Shown here in pieces: positions 51,301 to 62,845 of a stretch of 64,000 bases of DNA. Source of the DNA: Solen grandis (taxonomy: Eukaryota; Mollusca; Bivalvia; Adapedonta; Solenidae); assembly GCA_021229015.1 (NCBI GenBank), contig CM037783.1, positions 24,246,052 to 24,310,051 of the forward strand, given 5' to 3'. Position 1 is the first letter of the stretch. Each line of letters starts with the position of its first letter. Both the position numbers and the translations under genes were made by a program. A model generated the notes under the pieces. The model did no database searches. It worked only from the letters and a program-made list of their open reading frames with translations, and was not told where the DNA came from.

Positions 51301-54300
51301 AACAACAACGGATCAGTAAATACATTTTTCTTATGACGTGAAACGTAGTGCATAAAAAAAAATATAGAAGAAAACCAGGGCTGAAAGAAGGTAAACTTAA
51401 AATAATGTTTTATTTCAAAGTCATCCGGTATGTGACTTTCGTGGGCTGTTCGAAAACGTTTGCATTTGGCATATTTTCTCCGAGATGTTAATTAAAAGTT
51501 ATAGTGGTCCGAACAAGGCTTCTTAGCATATATTCAGATATACAAGTATATTTAAACTAGGAATGACATATGATTTTTTTTCTTCAGATTAACAGCAATA
51601 TTATGTTGTCCAATTGGTTTGATTGGTGGATTGACACTACGGAATTTACAACTGACAATCCATAAAAAGTCGAGGAACACTATGCTTCCGAGAATTCTCT
51701 ACAATTTTGGCTTCCTACGAAACCTGATCTTTTGGCTCCTTTTCGCTGTCTTCTTCGCATATGGGCTAGGTATGCCTATATATTTCGAGCTAACCTGTAT
51801 TGGATGATAATGAAATTTATTCATTTTTAGACATAAAATGTAAATATAATGCATAATTGCTGAAGCTGAAAATAATTAAATGTTTAAATAAAATTTCCGT
51901 TAAAAATATTTATGGTCTTAAAGTCGCTTTCTCTATATTGTTATAAAGGCTTGGCGGGTCTACGGTTAAGGTTTAATAGGGGTGTGTTAATGGTGTACAT
52001 GGCCAATACCTCAGATCAAATGGACTTAAAACGAACCCGAAACTCGAAACTATATATAAATGTTGTTTTTTTTCTCTCCTACCGTTAAAGGGGTTTTGGC
52101 TGTGTGTCAAGAGTTTCCGAAAATGCCAAAAAGAATCCCCAAAAGCGACCCTGCCCTGTCTAACGCTATACACATCGGGGACCCCCTCGGTCAACTAATT
52201 GGAGCAGTCATTGCCGTGTTGTTACACAGGTAATTATTTTAATCAAGTATTTACAGTCCATGATAGAGAAATCATATGTTCTCAGACAAAAACACAGGTC
52301 AAACAGATTGGACATGCATTATATGAAAAATGCAAAGTGATTAAAAATCACCATCTGAGTGTATGAATAACAATTAAACAATAAAGTATGCATTTAAAAA
52401 TGATTCTGAGCTGAATCAGTTGAAAAAAGTGATCTTGAAAACTAGCAAGTTTAACATTAGATATAAATATCTATATCTAATATTGAACATTTTAAGAAAG
52501 CATTCATACATTACAACACGGTCATATAGGGACACGAAAAACACATAAAGCATGTCACACAAATATAACATAATATGTATAATAAATGTCTGATACCAAA
52601 TAGGATCTGTGAAGAAAGCATTTTTTACTCTAAAAAATAAACTGGTTATAAAGTAAAAACGTATTTAAAAAATAACTCTATATGCCTAGAGGTATTTTTA
52701 TATTATTAGACGTATCTAATAATATAGTGGAAGACAACAACTCAGAAATTAATCATGACAAATTATGAGCGAATTTGAGAATTTCATGTCAATTTATATT
52801 CATGTATCCATGTTTTAGTATATGCGAGTTTCTTTTCGCAATAAATAATTATTCGCAGAAATTCGAAAGTTACCCTTTTCACCTGCGAAAACTGATGAAT
52901 ATAGCGGTATTTATGGTAACAAGTCCCACTGTCATCTCCTGCAGGTGTTGCGTGATAGATGACGGGGTTCACATGTCTCCGATGGGATTTCTGTTTACAA
53001 CCCTAAGTATTACGGGAATTGGAATGGGCATCGTCAGTATTGTGGCCTCGGAAATGGACCAACTCAAGTTTTTCACCTCTTTGACTTTTCTTTTCTCCAT
53101 CATGAAGAGTAAGTCCCTGTTACTTCGTCTATTTCCGGAATATATGAAAGCGAACTACCGTTCTAAGCTATTTTGTTTCAAGGTTTCTCGTAGTGCTTGA
53201 AAAAAAAAATTCAGCAGAAAGTTCATACTTTCTGATTAGACTGTCACATGTCTAATAGAAATTGAAGAAATGAATTACGGTTAATTTTCTTTTCAAGCAG
53301 AGCCCGTGTTAAATGTTGACAGTTTTGTCTTGGTTTTGATGCCTTTAGTGACGTCACGATTACCTGGTATTGCTACTATATATACAAGGGAATCTGTATT
53401 TAAAATGAATGGTGAAAACAACAACAACAAACGAATTCCTCATTTTTGATATTGTTTTATATATTTCGAAGTACATTTGCTTTGCAGTAATCATTTAAAA
53501 TTATATGACATGACATTATACAGTCAAACCTGCCTTAAGCGGCCAGTCAATGGAATAAGAGAACGTGACAGAATTGGCCGCTAATGGAAGATTAAACAAA
53601 CAAAAAGCTATAGTTTGGTAGTATTTAAACTGACCGCTAAATGCAGGTTGCCCGCTTAACACAAGTGGCTGCTAATTCAGCTGTTTATCAGTTAAGATGA
53701 TATTGTATAATTATGTTCCTTACAGAATTCAACGAAATCATAAGGCTCCATGCCTTGCCAGTTTTATTCGACCGGAAGTACATACGAATAGCTCTAGGAA
53801 TTCTGGGATTTTCATCGGGGATGGGTAGTCTGTTATCGTCGGAAATGACCGGTACGTCTGAAAATATGTATATAAACGGGAATTGTCTTGATAGTATTTA
53901 TTTTTTTTCTTAAAATTCTGAACAGTAACTAAGCAACAGTAACTAAGCAACGGTATCTAATAATTATGTTGACATTGAAAGCTATGGATAGCGAGTTATA
54001 TTTTTCTTTGTTTTACTCTTCGGTAATGTTAATAGGTAACAATATTAATTGTATAAATAAAAACGTACATACAAACGGACACACTTTATTATTAATAAGT
54101 ATACAAAACAAATACAGATGTTGGGATTACAGTTAATTACCACGTATGACGTTTCTGATCATACAAAGATCACCAGGTATGTTTTCAGAGGCAATAAAAA
54201 GCAGTGTAATCTCTCTCTCTCTCTCTCTTTAAAACTGAAAAGCCATTATTAGTCAGACAGAGTCCTCCATTCACATATGTTTAACATTTCAATAACAACC

Positions 54301-54926
54301 GTATCTACTATTTCTACTTACAGTTTACTTGCACTTTTTGATTATTTCAATCAAATAACTTTGTTTTTCTTTAAGTTATAATGGTTCTCCGATTCGTCGT
54401 GAAATAATCAAGAAAGGGTATCTTATTGCATGAGTCATTATGAAAATATCAAGAGCGTATAATATTTCTTTATGTAAAAAAGTATTAAAATCTAATTAAT
54501 GCTGGTGAGCATAAAGAAATTTCATATTTCGTGCGATGTTGACTCGGTAATGAAGGAATATCTAATTACCTGTACACGTAAATCTCCGTGGTCTTATCAA
54601 AACAAGCATGGTGAAGCAACGTGAACGATGAACAATATTTTTTTCATGTAAAAGACTGACTGATGTTGTCGTTCATGTACACCGTTTCGTTGGAAAAGCT
54701 TGTGCGCTCTAAAACGGCGAACAAGATGAAAGTAATGTTTTTCAATCCTCTTGTACATAATGATTATTCACTTTCATCCAGTTTGTCCTATTTTCTTGGC
54801 CATTCAATTTGTCCTATTTTCTTGGCCATTCAGTTTGTCCTATTTTCTTGACCATTAAGTATGGCATATCATCCGGGTGAAAAGTAATGAATAAAAACAG
54901 CAGATTTATAGTTTAGATACAATTGC

Positions 54927-54957
<31 letters not shown>

Positions 54958-55086
54958 GCTGCAACTTGATAATTACAAAGTGCAACTGTTTCAGTGTTTG
55001 TCATATATGGCTGCAAATGTATCGTAAATGCAACTGTATATTTATAGCTGCAACTACATTTACGATATATGTTATAAAATTACAAA

Positions 55087-55123
<37 letters not shown>

Positions 55124-55689
55124 GTGTGTTTTCACATTTCAGGTTATGTACGTGATTTACGAATTACTAATATAATTGTATATGCGTCTTTCAGTTATCC
55201 TTGGGGTGGAACCTGCTTCACCAAAGCGATGTCGTCATGGCGTACATGACTTAGACAGACTGTAAAATTGTTAATGTTTACCTTTTGAACTGTATTGCAT
55301 TTATTGCGGCCCTACACTTTGTATATATATATCATTACATTTAAAATAATTCATAAACGATAAAAAAAAACACATCATTATGTTTCGATGTATGTCGCAT
55401 AGGTCTGTTGACGGAAACAACCGGAAAGTGGGGGAACGTTTTCCACTTTGGTGGCGCTGCTCTCATTGCTTCCGGTTGTCTTGCTGCAATAGCACTCTCC
55501 GGACAAAATGTGCAGATGATTCCCACCACGGTGCTTACAGAGATAGACACTGTGTCTTTGAAATCAGAGGACGGCCATTCCATGTCAACACAACATGAAA
55601 TCGAGATGGTGGACGTGTCACACAAGCTGGTTGGCGTAACAGAGGAACACATTCTTACTGTGGGCAAATACGTTACTCACCACGTGTAG
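48110..55689 (+). CDS. monocarboxylate-transporter-like (SLC16-type) major facilitator, eight coding exons, complete
   Basis: Exons 48110-48371, 49312-49461, 50277-50451, 51588-51769, 52091-52229, 52945-53108, 53726-53851 and 55403-55689 join in one frame to a 494-residue protein ending in TAG; every intron is GT-AG. A 30-residue acidic cytosolic lead is followed by PDGG (31-34) and RRAW before the first membrane span, comparable with the DG(G/S)(W/F)(G/A)W motif of monocarboxylate transporters but with one extra residue. YFTTRRMRAL...GQIAG (from residue 155) matches their second motif at span 5. Repeated hydrophobic stretches fit about twelve spans, with a short basic loop in the middle and a 60-residue polar C-terminal tail. 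Family members carry lactate, pyruvate, amino acids or other small organic acids; the substrate is not predictable here. Likely plasma membrane. The ATG at 48110 is preferred because no ATG lies upstream in frame. Confidence 0.85.
48985..49155 (-). mobile_element. diverged tRNA-headed SINE in transporter intron 1
   Basis: Minus strand begins with a tRNA-like head (CCGTGGTCAAGTGGTTATAG, later GGGTTCGAGTATCGG as B box) and continues with a diverged body ending in GGGGTCCCCC. Same family as 15458-15708 but with many changes, so older. Confidence 0.7.
49312..49461 (+). CDS. transporter exon 2
   Basis: 150 bases, phase 1 to phase 1. Encodes LVAGMFMLYYGYRRTCVVG, with a GYRR loop like the span 2-3 loop of major facilitators, and spans 3-4. 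Confidence 0.85.
50015..50195 (+). repeat. two-unit tandem repeat (about 86 bp) in transporter intron 2
   Basis: CAGATGTCCTAAG...GGATGTAGCC...ATGTAGCCGAGTTCCCGCATAT and a second unit with CAGATGTCCTCAG...ATGTAGACGAGTTCCTGCATAT. Ends 80 bp before exon 3. Confidence 0.6.
50277..50451 (+). CDS. transporter exon 3
   Basis: 175 bases, phase 1 to phase 2. Contains EYFTTRRMRAL and GQIAGRFF (span 5 motif) and span 6. The donor G|GTAATA is set by the frame of the next exon. Confidence 0.82.
51162..51307 (+). mobile_element. 5'-truncated SINE with perfect 14-bp target duplication in transporter intron 3
   Basis: Starts within the body (TTCCAGCTGGCTTGCGGTAG) and ends in (CAA)n. Flanked by ACGGATCAGTAAAT at 51148-51161 and 51308-51321 without mismatch. 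The clean duplication shows the truncation happened at insertion, as in LINE-driven retroposition. Confidence 0.92.
51588..51769 (+). CDS. transporter exon 4
   Basis: 182 bases, phase 2 to phase 1, TTTCTTCAG acceptor. End of span 6, the basic central loop (HKKSRNTMLPR) and span 7. Confidence 0.85.
52091..52229 (+). CDS. transporter exon 5
   Basis: 139 bases, phase 1 to phase 2. Encodes CQEFPKMPKRIPKSDPALSN, a basic/proline loop, then GDPLGQLIGAVIAVLLHR. Confidence 0.82.
52945..53108 (+). CDS. transporter exon 6
   Basis: 164 bases, phase 2 to phase 1, CTCCTGCAG acceptor. Encodes DGVHMSPMGFLFTTLSITG and another span. Confidence 0.82.
53518..53695 (+). mobile_element. MITE remnant (CAGTCAAACCTGCCTTAAG)
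   Basis: Begins ACAGTCAAACCTGCC with AAGCGGCCAG, and later shows the inverse-type words TTGCCCGCTTAAC and GACCGCTAA. Only traces of an inverted right half remain. In transporter intron 6. Confidence 0.5.
53726..53851 (+). CDS. transporter exon 7
   Basis: 126 bases, phase 1 at both ends. Encodes LFDRKYIRIALGILGFSSG, a loop with basic residues and span 11. Confidence 0.82.
53852..55402. other. transporter intron 7: short tandem repeats
   Basis: Three copies of a 26-bp unit (TTTGTCCTATTTTCTTGGCC core) at about 54779-54857, (AT)n at about 54931-54957 and (GT)n at about 55089-55128. Nothing coding. Confidence 0.7.
55403..55689 (+). CDS. transporter exon 8 (stop codon)
   Basis: 287 bases. Encodes TTGKWGNVFHFGGAALIASG (last span) and the polar, Thr/Glu/His-rich C-terminal tail, with TAG at 55687-55689. 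Confidence 0.85.
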
Positions 55690-55922
55690 CAATCACTTTT
55701 ATAAGTTTTGCGTTTATATCCATTCGTGCGACTACGGGATCATCATTTCATAACAGTTGTTGAAGTGACACTCACTTATTAATATCTTTCATATTATTTA
55801 TGCTTTTTAAATTATAATTTTCAGCTAGGCCTCTTTCTTTCTCATTGTGTGGATTAATTTCATTCTTTATCAACTCGAACTCTTAATTTTCAATGCTTAA
55901 GTCTAAAATATTCATCCAAAAT

Positions 55923-55928
55923 AATAAA
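55923..55928 (+). terminator. possible polyadenylation signal of the transporter gene
   Basis: AATAAA 234 bases after the stop codon. Another AATAAA lies at 56528-56533. AT-rich sequence makes chance matches common. Confidence 0.35.
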
Positions 55929-57217
55929 ATATATATTATCAGTGTACAATCAAACAGAGATTATGATGAAAGATAAAATCACCATAGTCTTGTTCATATC
56001 AAATTAATGTAAACAAAAATATGGCTGACTCAACTGTCATTATACGTCAGAAAACCACACCGCCATATAGCAAGACATTAAGTAGATGATGGTTCGTTAA
56101 ATAAAATATGTCTGGTATTATTGATGTCAGGAAAAGAATTTAAAAAAAACATTCATCAGTCACAGAGAGAAGAGTTGGTAATATTTTTCACAACTAGAAT
56201 ATGATTTAAAGGACTGCAATTGGTACATAATACTCAGTATTTTTTCACGTTGTTAATACTGATACTGTTTTAAACCTAGAAACAGTACATTTTACTCAAT
56301 GTGGTAAATGTTCAATTTCCGTAATGCTGAGGAGTGAATAGTTTTGATCTTGTCTAGCTCTAATTTTTCATACGAAGCACATTTGTCAAATACAGCATCT
56401 CGAGTTACTAGTTTAGGTGTGATGTCGAAATATACATGTTTCTGACGTTAAACGAGGTAATATTTTTCCTATTCTGTTAATACGTTTTCATGCTTTTTGT
56501 CTTGATATCATCTGTATGATTATTCCAAATAAATGTATGCCTAAATGTCTATGTTTATTAACTTTTGTTATGTTAATCATTAACGTAAGATTTTTTACTT
56601 TTAAGACTGGCCTTATCCATATTGTTACGAGCTGGTAGCATGATCTATCCGTGTCTTGATGAAGGTTATGACCCTCTCAATGATGTGTACTGCTGTGTAG
56701 TTGGAGAATTCAAACTTGTCTGGGTCGACAATGTCTTAAAGACCTTGTTATGTTTAAATAAAATTCACTCCACAAGTTTAAATGGATAATCAAATTACCT
56801 AAAGTTTAAATACTAAATACTAAAAATAGTAGTGGAAAGGAATTAAATGATAAATATAGGATACAGTTCCCTCGCTTTATTTTTGTACTCTTGTAATAAA
56901 AGGGTAACTGAAAAATTAGTGCATGAATAAACACTTTATAAATATCAATCACAAACTATCATACAGTAAGCAAAATGCCATAAAACAAGGCTTTCAATGC
57001 TAAGGTATCTAAAAGGATGTTAGTTAAGTCTTAAATATATAAAGCATTCTTTTATCATATGAAGATATTAAAGTACAGCTTAAATCAAAATTAAGAATCA
57101 ATTCCTAATATAAGTCTTATTTTTTATTAAAAAATGGAAAACAATCTACTAAATAACTTAGTATAGAAATTAATTAATAAAATGAATACTTGAAGTAACC
57201 AATTGTAATTAAAAGAA
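55929..57217. other. 3' flank of the transporter, no further gene recognised
   Basis: AT-rich; no readable protein or defined repeat. Confidence 0.5.
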
Positions 57218-58035
57218 AAAAATAACTTAAAGACAGGGGTATGTGCTTTAAGAGAGTCAGGCCTGGAGTCCTCGAATTCAGCTGCGTTCCACTATATAAA
57301 ATACAACAGCGCACATATAAATGTGTGAGCGTTTAACGTAAAACCGCAAAAGGGAAAGTGCACAACTGTGCACGCCGAAATATGTGCGCTAAACCATCAA
57401 AATAATGAAGAAAGATAAATATTCTCTGATCCTACACTTAAAATGTATAATTAACAATAATTTACCAATAAGCAAAGGAATTATCGATTGTTACTACAAA
57501 AATCAATAAAATAATCAATAGGGATATTCAGAAGCGTATATTCTTTTTAATAAAATCATTTCATTGTAACCAGTGATTCCATAGAAAATATCCCATGAAT
57601 CAATGTGACACAGCTTCCAATATAGCCGCCGGAAGTAACTTACAAAGGTAAACAAACTTGACGAAAGATGCGCTAAGTTAACTGTAGGGGAATGTAGCCA
57701 AAGAGGAAATGATTCTTCAGAGATGAACTTCTACAAGGGCAACAATTATAAGGTTTAGAAATAACAAAAATGTTTTTAAAAAAAAGATATTCGGCGTAGC
57801 TAAATAATTAAAGAAAAAATGGTGGTCAACATAACAATTACTAGTGAATAACAATCATTTAAATGAAATATCTTCTCTAGAATGATAACAATCGTTGTGT
57901 ACAGTTGTGCACTTTCCCTTTTGCGCCGTTTGTTATTTGTGCGCTGCTGTATTTTATATAGTTGAACGCAGCTGAATTCGAGGACTCCAGGCCTGACTCT
58001 CTTAAAGCACATACCCCTGTCTTTAAGTTATTTTT
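57218..58035. mobile_element. foldback-type element with inverted arms of roughly 100-160 bp
   Basis: AATAACTTAAAGACAGGGGT from 57221 and the reverse complement ending near 58032 extend inward with only a few mismatches for about 100 bases (AGTCAGGCCTGGAGTCCTCG, CAGCTGCGTT, ATATAAAATACA), then again after a diverged gap (AAAGGGAAAGTGCACAACTG). About 815 bp overall. The interior has no recognised coding sequence. No target duplication was clear. Superfamily unknown. Confidence 0.8.
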
Positions 58036-58935
58036 CAGTTCCCCAAGCCCCAGTCATTCAACCCCTGACGATGTGTAACTGCTTTGCTCTCGTGGGATAT
58101 ACAGTTACATATACAGAGGGTGTATGAACAAATATTTGTCAGCTTCAAAATACAGTTTTGCATTATATTCTGAAACGTTGGCAAAGAAATGTAAAATTCA
58201 AGAGAAGATTTACCGTTTCGAAAAAAAAAACACCCTTAATTAATTATAATATTTATGGAATTTTAAAATATGTTTTAAAAAGAGTTTCCTGGAATACACG
58301 TTTTATAACAACTCGTATTTCCAGAAAATTATTTTTAAAGCATATTTTAAAATTTCCTAATGATATTGACATATCAGCATAGGTTTTATGTGTTTATGTT
58401 TAAAATCATGCCGATTTTAGATGTTTCTGACAAATTTCAGTCTTTCCTCACAGATTTTAAACTTACAGAAGATCACATATCATATAAAAATATGTTTGTA
58501 ATGAGATTATTTCCTCCTTCCGACTGGGAGTTCTTAACAAAATACAAAAATATTCATGGATTTCATTGCGCAACAATCAATGCAACGGAATAAATTGCAT
58601 ATCCTTCCTCCATTTTTTTTCTTTTCTTTTGTATTGTTCATTTCGGTATCTGTCCAATCGGTGTAATATAAGTAAGATTTGACTTCTCATTTTAAGTTTA
58701 AATTTGTTTGGTGGTCACCTCTCACACCTTGTAACCTTTAATTATTGTTTTGACAATATTTCGTATAAAAAATCTTTTCAACCGAAACAAAGTATGAAAG
58801 CATCCAAAATATGAGGGTTTTTTTTCACTCTTCGCAGTTAGGAGAAATCATACATTAGTGGCACAATTCGGTCCAAATTCATAGAACGTACTGATTATGG
58901 TTTATGTGCGGGAATGATACAATAGATAAAGTGGA
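58036..58935. other. no recognised gene
   Basis: Two plus-strand frames of about 75 codons (58158-58382 and 58360-58593) have no domain I recognise and are probably chance in AT-rich DNA. Confidence 0.4.
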
Positions 58936-58944
58936 CAAGTAAAT

Positions 58945-59995
58945 ATACCATGGTATTGTCATCAATGAACACCTTGATAATAATATTACTGGTAATTGTT
59001 GCTCCGAGTGCCAGTCGTGCTCTTGGTCTTTTAATAGGCAAATGTAAACTGATGGTTTACCTTATGAAGCATACACAAAGTTATATGACTGTTGTCTGTC
59101 CTATAATTGGTTATGGTGCTTCAATTTGGGGGTGAAGTCATTTTCATGCATCAGTGCTATCCATAATCGCGCCATGCATTTCTTTCTTGGGGTTGGTAAA
59201 TGCTGTGTCAGGGGAAATGGCTTGGACACCTCCGCTTATCCGACAGTGGAAGTCCGTGGTCAGTTACTGGGTTAAACATAGGTAGAGTAAAAAACAAAAC
59301 AAAACAAACAAAAAACGTATAGCACTATGGACAGATAATGTCATACAAGTCAAACTGCTTAGTTGTGATATAAATACATATATGACTTCAAATGATACTG
59401 TGTCTAAGAATACCATAGTTAAGCAAGTACATAAAAAAATATGATTTGCGTGAACGAATGGACAGAACCCAAGGTGTATCTGGTTGGGGGAGAAACAAAC
59501 TTAGAAAAAATAAAACGGAGTATAAATCGGAACCCTATTGTAAAATAATCATGCCGTCGAAGCATAGATCTGCATTAACCCTTTCCCTCAAATAGACTCA
59601 TTTTGACGCACCCAATAGGTACCACATAAAGCCTGATCTGCAGAAAACCACAGTTAAACCTTACCAAATTTAATTACAAAATCCTCATTTCCAGACCACT
59701 GAGGAGCAGCGAACAGCATAAAACCTGATCAGCCTGCGAGTTACTCGCAGGCTGATCTGGTTTTATGTTGTTCGCATAGGTCTTTTCATGGTATCCTCTA
59801 TGAGGGAAAGGATTAAGCAAACGCAGCTGAAATGAAATACATGTATCACTACATTGTAACGTAAATGCCATTTTACGTATCCCTTTAATAGATAAAGCTA
59901 ACTTTATCAATCCATCATTTAATACATTGTCTGATAAAGATAAACTGTCAGTGCTTCTATCTGATGAAACACTGATTAGATTAAGTGCCAAAATA
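58945..59995 (+). pseudogene. decayed non-LTR retrotransposon split by a nested MITE
   Basis: Plus strand reads LGIVINEHL (58948), SASRALGLLIGKCK (59001), VVCPIIGYGASIWG (59094), then FSCISAIHNRAMHFFLGVG (about 59143-59200), all typical of the C-terminal half of a non-LTR reverse transcriptase. It continues RIALWTDNVIQVKLL and later WGRNKLRKNKTEYKSEPYC up to HRSAL at 59575. A TTAA MITE then interrupts it, and after it the frame resumes with NPSFNTLSDKDKLSVLLSDE (about 59905) to a stop. Multiple frameshifts and stops. The order of motifs across the MITE shows a single element split by a later insertion. Confidence 0.75.
59575..59816. mobile_element. TTAA-flanked MITE, copy 3 (long form, inverse orientation to copy 2)
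   Basis: TTAA at 59575-59578 and 59813-59816 flank CCCTTTCCCTCAAA and CTATGAGGGAAAGG. It contains the same palindromic GCCTGCGAGTTACTCGCAGG and the GACCACTGAGGAGCAGCGAAC block of copy 2, inverted. Inserted into the decayed non-LTR element, so younger than that element. Confidence 0.88.
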
Positions 59996-60244
59996 TGTAA
60001 CAGTATTCTTAATATCAGATTGTTTTATATATGAAAGTAATGTATTTTTTCTTTAATTTGGTGCTGTTTACCCTTAAACTAGAAATGCTAGTCAGTTCAT
60101 TAACTGTCTGGCAGAAATGATAATCGCTATTTTACACGCATTTTTTAGTTTTGCATTAAAGTGCGTGACACTTTCAGTTTCTTATCTAAATTATAATCTT
60201 AAGTAGTTTTTATACAAGGATTAACATCTAATTTAAATTTCGCA

Positions 60245-60740
60245 TCATGTATATTGCCTATTTACAATGCCTATTCAGTCCCCTTGTTTGATTACGGAGT
60301 GCTTGATATGGGGCGGAAAAAAAGTTCAGCAAAAAATTTTACAAATTGAAAAAATCGCAAAATCGAGCAGCACGTATTATTCTTAAAACAGGTCTCTCTA
60401 CACCTTCATCATTAATGTTTGAAATATTACGTTGGCTGCCAATACGGTATCGTATTAAATATCATGTTCTTATGCTAACTTACAAAGCATTGCATAATTC
60501 GGCTCCAACATATATAACTTCGATGTTAAATGAAGTATCTTCATTAATTGGAGGCATCTAAGACCGGTATCTTATGGAAACTTATTAGTTCCTAAATCAA
60601 ATGGCTTAACATATAGTTAATCTTTTGCAGTTGTTGCCCCAAAGCTATGGAATTCGCTCCCATTGAAAATAAAGAAATGCGACTTTGTCTTTCATGAGAT
60701 GTTTGAAAGTGTACTTATTAGAACTTAGTGCATTAGCAAT
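60245..60740 (+). pseudogene. decayed non-LTR reverse transcriptase C terminus
   Basis: Reads SPLFDYGVLDMG, QNRAARIILKTG and LRWLPIRYRIKYHVLMLTYK, then ALHNSAPTYIT (about 60270-60530), and after a frame change AVVAPKLWNSLPLKIKKCDF (about 60627-60685). This is the conserved tail of CR1/Jockey-like elements. Stops near 60560 and 60615 and a frameshift near 60690 kill it. A different element from the one at 58.9-60.0 kb. Confidence 0.78.
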
Positions 60741-62588
60741 TATGTATGACTTTAATATGCAACTGTTGTTTAACATCTAATTTTGATTATTTTGATATAA
60801 TTCACACTTTTCGACAGTTTTCCAATTAAATACTGTGTTTGAATCATTTATTCAGATTTTATCATCAAAATCATTTATTCTTTGTTTTAATTGATTAGAA
60901 TGGAAGAATCAGGATTGGGAACCAGACTGTGTCTTACCATTTTGTAAAAATCATTGTTCAATTGAAAAATAATTTTCTACTTCAAATATGACTTTGTCTT
61001 ATGGCGTGAATCTGTATTTGATAACTTATATTTAGTAAAACCACGTGTATTAAGACAGTTTGGGTGTAAAAATGCTGGATACATCAATTTCAACCACTTT
61101 GTATTATATTTATATTTTATATGTGTTGTGTGTACAAAGTTGAGACATTAATAAACAATAAAATTTAAATCTGGATGACAAATATCAAGACAAACTAATT
61201 ACACCTGTTTTTCAGGCTCTCTTGGATTAATATTTCAATTATAATTGGACGTCGTCGTTGAAACACATAATAAATGAGATCGGGGTGGTAAAAGGCAAGC
61301 CAAAACAAGGTAGCAGACATGAAAAATAAACATAGCTAACCAATATCTCGAACATACTTGACGTCTATGACGTCAAATGGATCTAGATAAAGATAAAGGA
61401 AAACAGAACGTGTCCTTCATGGTACAATGTATTAGATAAGTTTAGGCGGAAGGTTGCCTTTAAAGCATGATATAAAATATAATAAAAACATAACCGCAAT
61501 TCGAACAAAACCGCTGCCGGGAGAGCTTCAAGAGACAAAACACACACACACACACACACACAGAGAGAGTGTGTGTTTTGGTTTGTATATATTTCGGTGT
61601 TTCGGTCAGGGTAAGTGTTTGTGGTAGTGTCGGTACTACTGTTCGTGGGTAGCGTTTGTGTTTAGTATGACTTTTCGGCTGAAATATTGGTTGGTTTCGA
61701 TGTTGAATTACATACCGATGTATACTCCACCCTCGGAAAAGTGTATCTCGCTATGGCAAAATTGTACATACAGATCGAGGTACAAACCGTAAAAGTGAGA
61801 TACGAGTCAAAAATGTGATACCTCGCTAAGATAGTATTTTTTTTTACAAAACTGTGTGTGTGCATACGTGCGTGCGCATGTGTGTGTTGTTGTTACAGTA
61901 AACTAGTTTGTCACGTGTCAATTTTCAAATTTATTTATTTAAAGATGTACTGTATATTGTATATTTTGAATAAACTGATACACGATAAATATTAAGTATG
62001 GCGCCTCTATATTGTCAATAAAGTTATTATTTATTTATTTATTTATTTATTTAAATGCTTATTAGTGTACACCCGCATCTAGCTACATTTTAATTGTCAG
62101 ATTATAAGGGTTTTGTTTGTAGAATTGCAAACTATTTTGTAACAACCGTATATTGTTGAGTATCTCTCTAACGATCAGAATCTAGTTTAACAACAAGATA
62201 TTATATCAATTTTGCATAAGTAAATGAAAATAATCCTTTTCCCAAATGTTTTTTCAATAGTAGCAAATGCCCTCATTAACAACATGGATATTAAAGTTTC
62301 AGTGTGTGTTTCAAATAAGGGCGCCGTGGCTCAGGGGGCGACACCATTAAATTGAAATTTTCAAAGTTTTAAAGTCCTAGACCAACAACGGAAACGCCGA
62401 AAGAGATTAGTATAAGCTATGCACATTGTTTCCTATTCACGTAAAATTGTGTGCTTAGGTTTAACTTTCCACCAACAGTATTTCAACCATCTTAGGTGTT
62501 TGTCGACTGGATACTGACGAAATAGTGCTGGCTCTGCCTCACATCCAGACAAATGACATGATACTACAATAACCCAAACGATCTGGAC
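60741..62588. other. intergenic with simple repeats
   Basis: (CA)n(GA)n followed by a TGTGTGTTTT inverse at about 61541-61580 can form a hairpin; (TTTA)n at about 62025-62052. No gene recognised. Confidence 0.5.
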
Positions 62589-62687
62589 ACCTGCAGCCAA
62601 TTGTATAAACCTTGGGTAAAATTTAACCATTGGTTAGCAGTTTACATAGGGTTATTTTAACCAAGGTTTATACAATTGGCTGCAGGT
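62589..62687. mobile_element. 99-bp palindromic MITE-like element
   Basis: A 27-base arm starting ACCTGCAGCCAATTGTATAA (62589) is the exact inverse of the arm ending TTATACAATTGGCTGCAGGT (62687). The short interior is AT-rich. No target duplication identified with confidence. Confidence 0.75.
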
Positions 62688-62845
62688 CAACCAGTTCTGG
62701 AATTTTACCCTAATATCCTAAGCGCTATAAGCAAGGGAGGCCTTAGACAATTTTACAATTTTATATCTTTGGTATGTCGCAGGCAGGGATCAAACCCATC
62801 AACCGGGTTATAAGGCGGACCCCACCGTTATCGGTTCCAACGTTG
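62688..62845 (-). mobile_element. second SINE family, diverged copy with tRNA-like B box
   Basis: Minus strand: GTCCGCCTTATAACC, then GGGTTTGATCCCTGCC (B-box-like), CGACATACCAAAGAT, and a tail with CCTCCCTTGCTTATAGCGCT. The head differs from that of the 15458 family. It abuts the 99-bp palindrome at 62589-62687. Confidence 0.55.

Noticed and set aside
52775..52944. In-frame upstream extension of transporter exon 6 as its own gene
   Set aside because: The upstream part is intron; CTCCTGCAG at 52936-52944 is a strong acceptor and its phase fits exon 5 exactly.
58158..58593. Two overlapping plus-strand frames of about 75 codons
   Set aside because: No family resemblance, in AT-rich DNA, overlapping in different frames.
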